Assembly (NCBI GenBank): GCA_030447545.1 | Contig: JAUJOV010000001.1 | Span: forward strand, 229,642 to 293,641 | Source of the DNA: Sphingomicrobium sp. | GTDB lineage: Bacteria > Pseudomonadota > Alphaproteobacteria > Sphingomonadales > Sphingomonadaceae | Direction of reading: 5' to 3' | Length of the DNA stretch: 64,000 nt | Shown: piece after piece, positions 20,424 to 29,441 of the stretch | Layout of the letters: each line of letters begins with the position of its first letter | How positions within the stretch are numbered: the first letter of the stretch is position 1 | Position numbers and translations under genes: made by a program | Notes under the pieces: model-generated | The model's input: only the letters and a program-made list of their open reading frames with translations | What the model was told of the DNA's origin: nothing | Database searches by the model: none

Positions 20424-21089
20424 ATGTTGTCTTCGCTTCGATCGGCGCTGCTGGTCCTTGCTGCTGCAAGCGCAAGCTCGGTCGCTCCGGCGCAGGTGCG
20501 CGCGGACGCCGAGCCGTTGATGGCTTTGACGAGCGGCTCGCTGCCCTCGCTCCCGGTTGCCGGGACGCTCCCCGAGGTGGTTGAGCCCACGGTGGACCCG
20601 CTGGCGCCGCTCGACTCGCCGGAAGCGCCCGAGGCAGCGCCGCAGCCGGCGTCGGAGCCGGCGATCGACGCGAAGGCCGACCTTGCGACCCTCGTCGCCC
20701 AGCTGCGCAGCTCGGAGCCCGGCAGCCGCGAGCTCGAGTGCCTCGCGGTCGGCATCTATTTCGAATCCAAGAGCGAGCCGCTCGCGGGCCAGCTCGCCGT
20801 CGGCGAAGTGATCGCCAACCGCGCGAAGTCCGGCCGTTTCGCCTCGACCTATTGCGGAGTGCTGTTCCAGCGCGGTCAGTTCAGCTTCGTTCGCCGCAAG
20901 TCGTGGCCCGCGGTCGCGCGCTCGAGCCGCCAGTGGAAGACCGCAGTCGCGATCGCCAGGATCGTCGACCAGGACCTCAAGGATTCGGCCGCGAGCCATG
21001 CCTTGTTCTTCCACGCCAAGCGCGTCCGGCCGGGCTGGAAGAGGCTCAAGCGCGTCGCCTCGATCGGCAACCACATCTTCTACCGCTAG
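20424..21089 (+). CDS. SleB-type cell wall hydrolase
   Basis: A 221-residue exported protein: signal peptide MLSSLRSALLVLAAASASSV, a Pro/Ala/Glu-rich linker to about residue 90, and a hydrolase_2 (SleB) domain. The catalytic glutamate is expected in CLAVGIYFESKSEPLAGQ. LAVGEVIANRAKSGRFASTYCG and GQFSFVRRKSW follow, then ALFFHAKRVRPGW. SleB-domain proteins cleave peptidoglycan glycan strands; in non-spore-formers they act in wall remodelling. A strong hairpin precedes the gene. Confidence 0.88.
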   Translation: MLSSLRSALLVLAAASASSVAPAQVRADAEPLMALTSGSLPSLPVAGTLPEVVEPTVDPLAPLDSPEAPEAAPQPASEPAIDAKADLATLVAQLRSSEPGSRELECLAVGIYFESKSEPLAGQLAVGEVIANRAKSGRFASTYCGVLFQRGQFSFVRRKSWPAVARSSRQWKTAVAIARIVDQDLKDSAASHALFFHAKRVRPGWKRLKRVASIGNHIFYR

Positions 21090-21121
21090 GCTTTGTGCCC
21101 CTTTCGTTCTAGCGTTCGGGG

Positions 21122-21628
21122 GTGAGCACCGCCCCCGATTCGCTATTGCCGCCGCTTCTGCAGCCCTGCTTCGCCGACGCTCCGCCGGTCGCGGCGGAGG
21201 TCGCGCGCGGAGTGACTCGCCTGTTCTTCCGCCAGGACAGGTTCGCCATGTGCGAAGTGCCGCTGCCCAACGGCCGCCGCGCCGACATGATGGCGGTGGA
21301 TTCGACGGGCTGCCTGACGATCGTCGAGATCAAGGTCGCCAAAGCGGACCTGGTCGGCGATGCCAAGTGGACCGATTATCTCGATTATTGCGACCGCTTC
21401 TTCTGGGCGGTGCCGCCCGCCCTTTCTGCGATCTGCGAGGGCGAACGCTTCCTCCCGGGCGAAGCGGGGCTGATCGTCGCCGACCGCTACGATGCGGTGC
21501 TGGTGCGCGAAGCCCTCGAGCGGCCGCTCGCCCCTGCCCGGCGCAAGGCCGAACTGCTGCGCTTCGCCAGGCGCGCCGCGCGGCGGCTGTCGGCCCAGAT
21601 CGATCCCACGCTGGGCGAGGGCTGCTGA
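21122..21628 (+). CDS. mmcB: MmcB family DNA repair protein
   Basis: A 168-residue protein starting at GTG 21122. It has the restriction-endonuclease-like core GRRADMMAVDSTGCLTIVEIKVAKADLVGDAKW, with D and ExK in PD-(D/E)xK order, then YLDYCDRFFWAVPP. Caulobacter MmcB is induced by DNA damage and helps repair mitomycin-type lesions; that role is transferred by family only. It lies 32 bases after the hydrolase and converges on the ankyrin gene. Confidence 0.88.
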   Translation: MSTAPDSLLPPLLQPCFADAPPVAAEVARGVTRLFFRQDRFAMCEVPLPNGRRADMMAVDSTGCLTIVEIKVAKADLVGDAKWTDYLDYCDRFFWAVPPALSAICEGERFLPGEAGLIVADRYDAVLVREALERPLAPARRKAELLRFARRAARRLSAQIDPTLGEGC

Positions 21629-21631
21629 GCT

Positions 21632-22240
21632 TTATTCGAGCTTGAAGTCGTCGAGCTTGTCGCTCTTGGGCCTGTCGCTCTGGGGCTTGGCGCCGCTTGC
21701 CTCGATCGCCTGGAGGATCTCGCGCGAGCGCGTATCGCGCTTCGCATAGTCGCGCGCCGAATAGCCTGCAGCCGAATCGGTCTTGTCCGGGTTCGCACCC
21801 TTGGCGAGCAGCAGCTTGACGATCGGCAGCTCGCGCTGCTGGACGGCGATGATCAGGGGCGTCTCGCCCATCCGGTTGGGCAGGTCCACCTTCGCGCCAA
21901 AGCCGAGCAGGAGCTCCACCGCCTCGGTAAAGCCGACCCGCGCGGCGACGATCAGCGGAGTATCGCCGCTCCTGTCGGCAAGATCGAGATCCGCATCCTT
22001 GCCCATCAGGAACTGGGTCCACAGGCTGTCGCTGCGCGCAATCGCGAGGTTGAGCGCGGTCTGCCCCTTGGAGTTGCGGCTGTTGACCAGGCTCGGCCGG
22101 CTCTGAAGCAGCTGGGTCGCCTTGTCGCCGTCGCGCTCGCTCACCGCCTGGATGAACGGCTCGGCCTCGGACATGAACTGGGCGCCCGCGGGCGCCGCAA
22201 GCACGGCCGCGAACAAGAGCAAGTTGCGGATTCGCTTCAT
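21632..22240 (-). CDS. Exported ankyrin repeat protein
   Basis: A 202-residue protein with signal peptide MKRIRNLLLFAAVLAAPAGA. Four to five ankyrin repeats follow, seen in KGQTALNLAIARSDSLWTQF, SGDTPLIVAARVGFTEAVEL, MGETPLIIAVQQRELPIVKL and AGYSARDYAKRDTRSREIL. The tail is charged and Lys/Asp-rich. Ankyrin repeats bind proteins; the partner is unknown. It converges on mmcB with three bases between stops. Confidence 0.88.
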   Translation of the reverse strand: MKRIRNLLLFAAVLAAPAGAQFMSEAEPFIQAVSERDGDKATQLLQSRPSLVNSRNSKGQTALNLAIARSDSLWTQFLMGKDADLDLADRSGDTPLIVAARVGFTEAVELLLGFGAKVDLPNRMGETPLIIAVQQRELPIVKLLLAKGANPDKTDSAAGYSARDYAKRDTRSREILQAIEASGAKPQSDRPKSDKLDDFKLE

Positions 22241-22289
22241 TTTTCCAGAGCCCCATTCGCGCTGCTTGATCGGCCGCCATTAGCAGACC

Positions 22290-22754
22290 ATGTCTGAACT
22301 TGTCATGGCCGACGATCGCAATCCTGCCGAGCCCTTCTGGGAAAAGCCGCTGAGCGAGCTCGACCGCGGCCAGTGGGAAGCCTTGTGCGACGGCTGCGGG
22401 CGCTGCTGCCTGCACAAGCTCGAGGACGAAGAGACCGGCCTGCTCTATCCGACCAACGTCGCCTGCGAGCTGCTCGACCGAAGGAACGGGCGCTGCACCG
22501 ACTACGGCCGGCGCAAGTCGCGGGTGGTCGATTGCGTGGTGCTCGACCAGGGCCGCCTCGGCTCGCTCGACTGGCTTCCCGAAAGCTGCGCCTATCGATT
22601 GAGGGCCGCGGGCAAGCCGCTTCCCGGCTGGCATTATCTGATCTCGGGAAGCCGCGAGACGGTGCACGAGGCCGGGCAGTCGACGCGCGGCTGGACGGTC
22701 AGCGAAACTGACGTCGAAGAGCTCGAGGACCATGTCGTCGACCGGCCGCTCTAG
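22290..22754 (+). CDS. ycgN: YcgN family cysteine cluster protein (UPF0260)
   Basis: A 154-residue protein with the family cysteine cluster CDGCGRCCLHKLEDEETG (about residues 33-50), then NVACELLDRRNGRCTDYGRR, VVDCVVLD and WLPESCAYRL, which suggests metal or iron-sulfur binding. It has the usual PFWEKPLSELDRGQWEALCDG start. The exact role is unknown. ATG 22290 is used; ATG 22305 is possible. It overlaps the next gene by 23 bases. Confidence 0.9.
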   Translation: MSELVMADDRNPAEPFWEKPLSELDRGQWEALCDGCGRCCLHKLEDEETGLLYPTNVACELLDRRNGRCTDYGRRKSRVVDCVVLDQGRLGSLDWLPESCAYRLRAAGKPLPGWHYLISGSRETVHEAGQSTRGWTVSETDVEELEDHVVDRPL

Positions 22755-23451
22755 CGCGCTCCTGCATCACGACGATTTGCCGCTTCCGGTCGAGATCCGC
22801 CCGATCCCCGGCGCTCGGCGGTTGCGGCTGAGGCTCGACGAGCGGCGCTCGGTGCTCAAGCTCACCGGGCCGCTGCGCATGAACCGGAAACTCGCGCTCG
22901 ACTGGGCGGCAAGGCAGCGCGAGTGGGTCGAGGCGCAGCTCGGCGCACGCCTCGCCGACGAGCCGTTCATGCCCGGAGCGCTGATCCCGCTGATGGGCGA
23001 AGAGGTCGTGCTCGACTGGGCGGAAGGGCTGCCGCGCACTCCCCGGCTCGATCAGGGCCGGCTGAGCTGCGGCGGCCCGCGCGAGGGCTTCGCACGGCGG
23101 ATCGAGAGCTTCCTCAAGCGCCTCGCGCTCGACACCTTGTCGCTCGAAACGCGGGAAATCGCCGCGGCGGCGGGCCTGGCGGTGCGCTCGGTCGCCGTCG
23201 GCGATGCCGACACGCGCTGGGGGAGCTGCTCGTCATCGGCGCGGATCCGCTACAGCTGGCGGCTGATCCTCGCTCCGCCGAAGGCGCGGCGCTACGTGGT
23301 GGCGCACGAGGTCGCGCATCTACGGCACCTCGACCATGGGCCGCAGTTCAAGGCGCTCGAGCGCGAGCTGTTCGGCGGCGAGCCTGCGCAAGCGCGGCTA
23401 CTGCTGCGACGCTCCGGGCCCAGGCTGAAGCGGATCGGGCGCGGGCACTGA
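22732..23451 (+). CDS. YgjP-like (DUF45/M48) metallopeptidase domain protein
   Basis: A 239-residue protein with the zinc-peptidase motif HEVAHLRHLDH (HExxH, about residue 187) preceded by DADTRWGSCSSSARIRYSWR, the typical YgjP-like core. The N-terminal half has IRPIPGARRLRLRLDERR. Some family members have been assigned UTP pyrophosphatase activity instead of protease activity, so the substrate is open. It overlaps ycgN at its start. Its end overlaps the convergent PBP1A gene by 54 bases. Confidence 0.85.
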   Translation: MSSTGRSSALLHHDDLPLPVEIRPIPGARRLRLRLDERRSVLKLTGPLRMNRKLALDWAARQREWVEAQLGARLADEPFMPGALIPLMGEEVVLDWAEGLPRTPRLDQGRLSCGGPREGFARRIESFLKRLALDTLSLETREIAAAAGLAVRSVAVGDADTRWGSCSSSARIRYSWRLILAPPKARRYVVAHEVAHLRHLDHGPQFKALERELFGGEPAQARLLLRRSGPRLKRIGRGH

Positions 23452-25541
23452 TCGCGGCGGCGGCGGCTGGGTTGGCGGCGGCGGGCGGATGACCTGCGGC
23501 TGCGGCTGCGGCGGGCGAGCCGGCTGGCCGCCGCTCTGGCCGGGCGGAAGCACCTGGTCGAGCCATTGCTGGTCGACCGGCTGGCCGGGCTGGGGAGGCG
23601 CGGTGCCGTCGGGCAGGTAGCCCGGATAGGGCTCCTGCGCGGTCGGGCTCGGGTTGCCGTAATCGTCGTAAATCGGCTCGACGGGGATTGCGTTCGGGTC
23701 GGCCGCCCACAGATCCTCTTCGGGGCCAAGCTCCCAGTCGGGCACCGGCACGTCGGTCTGGAACTGCTCGATCGGCCGGCGCGCGACCGCTCGGACCATG
23801 AAGCTCTGGAACGCGCGCGCCGGAGCGGTCCCGCCCTGAAGCCCGCCGACCGGACGCGCATCGTCGCGGCCCATCCACACGCCGGTGGTGAGGCCGCTCG
23901 AAAAGCCGATGAACCAGCCGTCGCGGTTGGACTGGGTGGTGCCGGTCTTGCCCGCGACCGGCCGGCCGAGCTGGGCCGCGCGGCCGGTGCCGGTCATGAC
24001 CGCGGCCTGGAGCAGGTCGGTCATTCCGGCCGCGACCCAGGGCGCGACGAGCACTCGGCCGTCGTCCTGGTCGTGCTGGTAGAGCACGCGGCCCTCGGCC
24101 GTCACGACCCGCCGGATCGCATGGGGCGAGACCCCGACGCCGCCGTTGGCGACCGAGGCGAAGGCGCGGGTCATGTCGATCAGGCGCACGTCGCTGGTGC
24201 CGAGCACCATCGACGGATTGGTGTTGATCGCGCTGCTGATGCCGAAGCGCTGCGCCATGTCGGCGATGGTCGAAAAGCCGAGCTGGGCGCCGATCCTTGC
24301 GCTGACCGTGTTGATCGACCGAGCGAACGCTTCCCGCAGGGTCACTCGGCCCTGGTGGGTGCGGGTCGCGTTGCGCGGGGTCCAGCCCTCGATGGTGATC
24401 GGCTTGTCGTCGATCGTGTCGGTCGGCTTCATCCCCGATTCGAGCGCGGCCAGATAGACGAACAGCTTGAACGCGGAGCCCGGCTGGCGCTGGGCCTGGG
24501 TTGCGCGGTTGTAGATCGAATCGACATAGTCGCGCCCGCCGACCATCGCTCGCACCGCACCGTCTCGGTCGATGGCGACCAGCGCCCCTTGCGCTCCCTG
24601 CGGCGTGTTGGCGGCGATCGACCGCTCGGCCGCCGCCTGCATCGATGCGTCGAGCGTGGTCCACACGTCGATCGGCTCGCTGGTCTCGTCGATCAAGGTG
24701 TCGAGCTGCGGCAGCACCCAGTCGGTGAAATAGCGGACGCTGTTCTGCTTGCTGGTCGGCTGGAAGCGGAATGCCGCCGGGTCGACGTTCTGAGCCCGCG
24801 CGGCGCTGACGAAGCCGTTCTGGACCATGCTTCGAAGCACGACCTGCGAGCGGCCGCGCGCCGCCTCGACGTCGGCGGTTGGCGAATAGTTGGAGGGCGC
24901 CTTGACCAGGCCGGCAATGATCGCCGCTTCGCCCAGCGCCAAAGTGCGCGCGCTGTGCCCGAAGAAGCGCCTCGAGGCCGCGTCGATGCCATAGGCGCCG
25001 CCGCCGAAATAGACCCGGTTGAGATAGAGCTCGAGGACCTGGTCCTTCGAGAACTTGCGCTCGATCGCCAGCGCGAGAATGGCCTCCTTGATCTTGCGGC
25101 CGAACGTCCGGCTGTTGGTCAGGAAGATGTTGCGCGCGAGCTGCTGGGTGATGGTCGAGCCGCCCTGGCTCCACTCGCCCTGGTCGACCCGGATCTTGAC
25201 CGCTCGGGCGACGCCGATCGGGTCGACACCGAAATGCTGACGGAAGCGCCGGTCCTCGACCGCGATCATCGCCGCGCGCATCTCTGCCGGGATCTGGTCG
25301 TAGGTCAGCCACTGGCCGAAGCTCGGCCCGATGTTGATCAGCACCGCGCCGTTCGACGAGCGCACGCGGATCATCTGGCCAAGGTCCGAGCGCCTCGACA
25401 GCTGCTCGTAGCCGGGCAGCGAAGCGACCGCGACGGCGACGGCGACGATCAGCGACAGGATCCTGAGGAGGGCGAGATAGAGCGCGACCTTGCGGCAGTC
25501 GCGAATGGCCGGCGAACGGGTTGGGGGTCAGCGCGGGCCAT
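23398..25541 (-). pseudogene. Penicillin-binding protein 1A, N-terminal frameshift near 25505
   Basis: A bifunctional peptidoglycan glycosyltransferase and transpeptidase. ATG 25541 gives MARADPQPVRRP; the frame then breaks near 25505 and resumes with KVALYLALLRILSLIVAVAV, the membrane anchor, leading to MIRVRSSNG. The remainder is clean. The glycosyltransferase has VEDRRFRQHFGVD and QGGSTITQQLARN. The transpeptidase has the SxxK serine in PGSAFKLFVY, SIN in ARSINTVSA and GKTGTTQSN. The last 90 residues are Pro/Gln-rich. Corrected length is about 715 residues. One missing or extra base probably explains the break. Confidence 0.9.
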
Positions 25542-25584
25542 CTCGCTTCAACGAGATACAAAGTCGCAAGTTCACGGACAAGCG

Positions 25585-25994
25585 CTAGCGCTCCCCGCCC
25601 TCCGTTCCGGCGCGAAAGCTCATTGCCGCCGAGTTGATGCAGTAGCGCAGCCCCTCGGGGCCGGGACCGTCGGGGAACACATGGCCCAGATGCCCTCGCA
25701 CGACGCGCAGCGCACCTCGGTTCGAACCATTCCGTGCGACGCGTCGACCTGCTCGTCGACCGCGCCGCCCTTCGATCGGCGCGGTGAAGCTCGGCCAGCC
25801 GCTTCCGCTGTCATATTTGCTTTCGCTCGAAAAAGCGGCGTTCCGCAGCCGGCGCAGCGGAACTCGCCCTCGCCCTTGGCCGACAGCAGCTCACCGGTGA
25901 ACGGCGGCTCGGTGCCGGCCTGGCGAAGGACCCGGTACTGCTCGGGCGTGAGGCTCTCGCGCCATTCCTCGTCGCTGCGTTCGACCTTGGGCAC
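25585..25994 (-). pseudogene. msrB: Peptide methionine-R-sulfoxide reductase MsrB, frameshifted
   Basis: MsrB reduces methionine-R-sulfoxide in proteins. The N-terminal half is intact ([31 protein letters not shown], zinc cysteines in [11 protein letters not shown]). After FRAKANMT the frame changes: SGWPSF-like and VRCASCEG pieces, then [20 protein letters not shown] with the catalytic cysteine in RYCIN, lie in other frames. The true stop is TAG at 25585. Two or three single-base indels suffice. Length when corrected is about 136 residues, normal. Confidence 0.88.
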
Positions 25995-26085
25995 GGCACT
26001 TCCTTTTTCTGCTCGCGTCTTGTCGAGCCTCGCCCTTAGCCGCGCCTTAACCCTGTCTTAGCCCCGGCCCAATAGGCTGGCCGGC

Positions 26086-26628
26086 ATGATGGCGCGCATT
26101 GCGCATTCGGCGCTGGGCCCAATCGTGGCTGCGGCAATGGCGGCAGCGGCTCTTGCCGTGGCCGGCGCCCCCGCGCGCGCTCAATGCCGGCTGTGCGTCA
26201 CGCCGACGACTCAGCCCGACGCGCCCACGGCAGACGGTGCGATCAAGCTGGAAATCGAGGCCGGTCTGGATTTCGACCGGCTGATCGTGCTCGGGCCGGG
26301 CGAGGGCAGCGCGACTCTTCGGCCCGACGGCTCGAGCCAGGTCAGCGGGGTCATCGGCTCGATCGGCGGTGGAGCGATGGTCGGCGAAGCGCGCGTGCGC
26401 GGGGAGCCCGGTCGAGCGGTGCGGATCGACCTTCCGGCAAGGATCGAGCTCCATTAGACCGGGGGCCGGCGAGTGGCGATCAGCGACATCGTCACCGACT
26501 TGCCTTCGCTTCCGCGGCTCGATCTGTCCGGCAGCCTCAGCTTCCGCTTCGGCGGCCGGATCGAGATCAGCGGCGAGGCCGAGGGCGACTATCGCGGCGA
26601 CCTGCCGATCACCATCGAATATCTCTGA
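26086..26628 (+). pseudogene. DUF4402 domain-containing exported protein, one frameshift near 26460
   Basis: A signal peptide (MAAAALAVAGAPARA) is followed by CRLCVTPTTQ, IKLEIEAGLDFDRLIVLGPG and RVRGEPGRAVRIDLPARIEL. The frame then stops at 26457 and continues in another frame with VAISDIVTDLPSLPRLDLSG, LSFRFGGRIEISGEAEGDYR and GDLPITIEYL, the DUF4402 ending. An indel at 26454-26470 explains it. DUF4402 proteins are beta-rich, secreted or surface proteins of unknown role in sphingomonads. It marks the last core gene before the island. Confidence 0.82.
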
Positions 26629-26704
26629 ATAATTGCTCCATTCCGGAGGAAAGTCTTTCCGGGTCGGTAACTATTCCCCTGAGGAAAGCCGTAAGCGCGG
26701 CTAG

Positions 26705-28003
26705 TTAAATGTCGCCCCACGGGTGAGCAGACTGCTGCCAGCCGGCGAAACGCGCGCCATCGAGCAAGCGATCGAGCCCCGTCAAATGTTTGGCCAGCGT
26801 CCGCGCGAATGCTGGAATCGACGACAACAGCCGCTGCTGCAGCCCAACAAATGCGAGCCGCGCCTGTGCGGCCTTACCTCGGGGGAGGCCGCCGATCCTT
26901 CGCTCCCTAAGCGCGCCATATTCTGCCAGCATCGACGCGAGCTGCAGCTCGGGCGCATCCGCCGGTAGGTTAGTCAATCTGATCGGCTCGACCACGCGCT
27001 CCGGAAATGCCTCGCCGAGCTGGCGAAGATCGCCTTTGAGCCGCCGAACCATGACAGGCTCAAGATCAGCCGGCCGGATGTCCATACCCCGTGTAAATCG
27101 CTGTGGGTCGAGTAGCTCGAGCAGCGTCGCGAAGCTGTTTGCATGTCCGTTGTGCGGCGTCGCGCTCAGAAAGATCCGGTGCTCGAAACGACCCGCGAGG
27201 TCGCGCAGATCCTTGGTGAACTGGCTTTCGATCGCGTAGCGGCCGCCACTTGCCGGCGCGGCGTGATGCGCTTCGTCGAGTATCAGTAGCGAGCGGGCGC
27301 GGAAATCTTCCAGCAGATCCCGCAACCCTCCGACATAAGTTTCATCGCTAACCAGGCTCTGAGACAGGATGAAGCGCGAGCCGGTTGCCCATGGATTGGC
27401 GCCGAAGCCGCGCCGCCGTCGCAGCTCCTCAAGGTAGGCGCGATCGACAATATCGAAGGACAGGCCGAACTTGGCCGCTAGCTCATCCTTCCACTGAAGG
27501 GTCATCGCCGCTGGCGCAATCACCACCGTAAGGTCAACGCGCCGGCGCAGCAACAGCTCGCGCAGTATGAGTGCCGCTTCGACGGTCTTTCCTAGTCCGA
27601 CGTCGTCCGCAATCAACATATTGACGCGGGGGAGGCGCAGGGCCTTGCGAAGCGGTAGGAGTTGGTAAGGATCGAGCCGAATTCCCGCGCGGAACGGCGC
27701 TTGAAACAGATCGCGGTCCGCCGCCGTGGCGGTGCGCCAGCCGATGGTTCTCAGATACGCCGCGAACGCCCCTGCGTCGTCGCCGCCGCGGGCGCCGAGC
27801 TGCGACCACGCCTCTTCGTCGAGCAGGCTCCCCGCGACCTCTGTGGGCAGCAGGACTTCGATCTCCTCGCCCTGCGCGTCATCATCCACGCACGAGAGGT
27901 TGCAAGTCGGCAACGTACCGCTCGCTTGAGAACTCTTCTCGACCAGCCAAGTGCGTCCTCGAAGGGATACAAATTGACCTTCACTAATCTGGTCCGTGCG
28001 CAT
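26705..28003 (-). pseudogene. drmD: DISARM-type SNF2 helicase DrmD, C-terminal half missing
   Basis: A 432-residue stretch starting at ATG 28003 behind AAGGGG. An N-terminal part precedes a SNF2 ATPase lobe: LDPYQLLPLRKAL, motif I ADDVGLGKTVEA (residues 132-143), DEAH at 243, SATPHNGHANSF (motif III) near 280 and PVMVRRLKGDLR. This matches DrmD, the SNF2-like helicase of class 1 DISARM defence. Full DrmD is roughly twice as long with a second RecA lobe. Here the reading frame ends at 26705 soon after the first lobe and core genes begin, so strand translocation should be lost. It is probably the third gene after DUF488 and dual-OB genes. Confidence 0.8.
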
Positions 28004-28180
28004 CAGCCCCTTAAAAACAGTCGCGCCGGCGGCGATGCAATTCAGGTTTGCTCCGCCGCCTGTCGATGCGAGACGGTCAGCTCCACCAGCCTCGCGCCAA
28101 TGATTGGAATCGTAGTCTCTGGAAGCCCATTTGCGCAATCGTGAGGTAATGAGTCTCCCGCTTCATCTGCCACCGTGCGG

Positions 28181-28996
28181 CTAGAGGAGGTTGAGCTGAG
28201 GATCGTCATCCACCCGGATGACGCCGTTGATGAGCCACTGGTGAAGGCGGTAGCGGTGTGTGCCCATCGCCAGTCCCATTCCCTTCCGAGGGTATTCCTC
28301 TCCGAACACGCGCTGCATCCAAGCCAAAGCCGCTTGCTCGGAGCCCTGGTCCCGCCGTCGCATGAGGAACGTCTGCTCCGTCTCCCAATCCTGACACGTT
28401 CCAACGTGGACACCATCATCATCTCTGTAGCGATACTTGAATGCATAGGGGCTGGTCCGCGGGGGGATGAGGGCGGGGGGCGCGAACATATCCTGCTGGT
28501 CCCGGAGCCGCTGGAGGACCTGCTCGCGCTCCGCGATTTCGCCCTGGCCGCGCCGCTCGTGCCAGAAATCGAGAATCTCGGGCTTCAGCAGTGCCAAGCT
28601 ACGTCCAGCTTCGTGCTCTCGTACAAGGCTGGCCACCACTATCCGGGACATCAGCTTGTTCCGGTCGGCGTGGCGCATAGGCCGGATGATCTCGATGGAA
28701 TGAGGATCGACCCGGCGGGACTCTGAGCGCGTGTCCTTCGTCGCCTTAGGCCTGGACCAGCGATACTTGATGTGGTCCCAACGCCGGAACTTCTGGTAGT
28801 CGCTGAGCTGGCGAAATGACACCGGGTAGAGACGGACCCAGTTCCCGTTGAGGTCAACACCTGCGCAGCAGACCGTCTCGCCAAATGTTTCGCTCGGCCG
28901 TGGCGCGGCTTTGACGAGGATGAAGGCCTCGTCCTCTACAAGGTCAAGGGTGCCCGACGGCTGCGGCTGCTGCCGCTCCTGCTCTCCTGCCAACAT
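28181..28996 (-). CDS. Dual-OB-domain-like protein
   Basis: A protein of 271 residues if started at ATG 28996; an in-frame ATG at 29092 would overlap DUF488 by 150 bases. The N-terminal part has VKAAPRPSETFGETVCCAGV followed by DLNGNWVRLYPVSFRQL, the signature of the dual-OB-containing domain (DuOB). The C-terminal part has YAFKYRYRDDDGVHVGTCQD and MRRVFGEEYPRKGMGLAMGT-like text (the first three residues read MQR). The role is unknown; such proteins recur next to DUF488 genes in accessory regions. It overlaps DUF488 by 53 bases and lies 177 bases upstream of drmD. Confidence 0.7.
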   Translation of the reverse strand: MLAGEQERQQPQPSGTLDLVEDEAFILVKAAPRPSETFGETVCCAGVDLNGNWVRLYPVSFRQLSDYQKFRRWDHIKYRWSRPKATKDTRSESRRVDPHSIEIIRPMRHADRNKLMSRIVVASLVREHEAGRSLALLKPEILDFWHERRGQGEIAEREQVLQRLRDQQDMFAPPALIPPRTSPYAFKYRYRDDDGVHVGTCQDWETEQTFLMRRRDQGSEQAALAWMQRVFGEEYPRKGMGLAMGTHRYRLHQWLINGVIRVDDDPQLNLL

Positions 28997-29441
28997 GGGA
29001 TCTAACCCCGAGGTGTTGAATCTGGAGAGATCGTAGCCCCAACAGGCGCTTAGCAACAAGGTTGCGGTGACAGTCCTTCGGATTGCGCTCATAGCAGAGG
29101 AGCGCCGTTGGTGCGTGTGCGACAGTCGTCGCCGTCTCCTCCAGCGCCTCTCTCGACGCGGGCAAATCGAGGTGTGCCTCGAATATCATCCGGAATTCAT
29201 CCATATCCCCGCGCCGCGCTGCCTCACGGCCGTGCTTGGGATCGCCAAGTTGCTTACAATGCGAGTAGCCGATATCGGCTTCCCCGAGCGCCCCCGAAAG
29301 AGCTCTTTTTGAGAACCCCGGCCTTCGGGATTGAGGCAGCTCCCGGACATCCAGGACATGCTGCACCCCGGCCTCCACCAGCGTGTCGATGAAGTCCCTC
29401 AACGAGGCGCCTTCGTAGCCGATTGTGAAGAGTGTGGTCAC
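28944..29441 (-). CDS. DUF488 domain-containing protein
   Basis: A 165-residue protein starting at GTG 29441 (VTTLFTIGYEGASLRDFIDT). Signatures are VLDVRELPQSRRPGFSKRAL, GYSHCKQLGDPK and the C-terminal ALLCYERNPKDCHRNLVAKR, which fits the DUF488 family with its conserved C-x(6)-CHR-like end. The biochemical role is unknown. It is the first gene of the minus-strand set DUF488, dual-OB, drmD. An exact 11-bp tandem repeat lies 43 bases upstream of its start. Confidence 0.85.
   Translation of the reverse strand: MTTLFTIGYEGASLRDFIDTLVEAGVQHVLDVRELPQSRRPGFSKRALSGALGEADIGYSHCKQLGDPKHGREAARRGDMDEFRMIFEAHLDLPASREALEETATTVAHAPTALLCYERNPKDCHRNLVAKRLLGLRSLQIQHLGVRSHVGRRAGAAAAAAVGHP

Noticed and set aside
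23566..26061. Very long open frame (831 codons) on the plus strand across the PBP1A region
   Set aside because: It is antisense to clear PBP1A motifs, has the Arg/Gly/Ala composition of a shadow frame in GC-rich DNA, and shows no domain.
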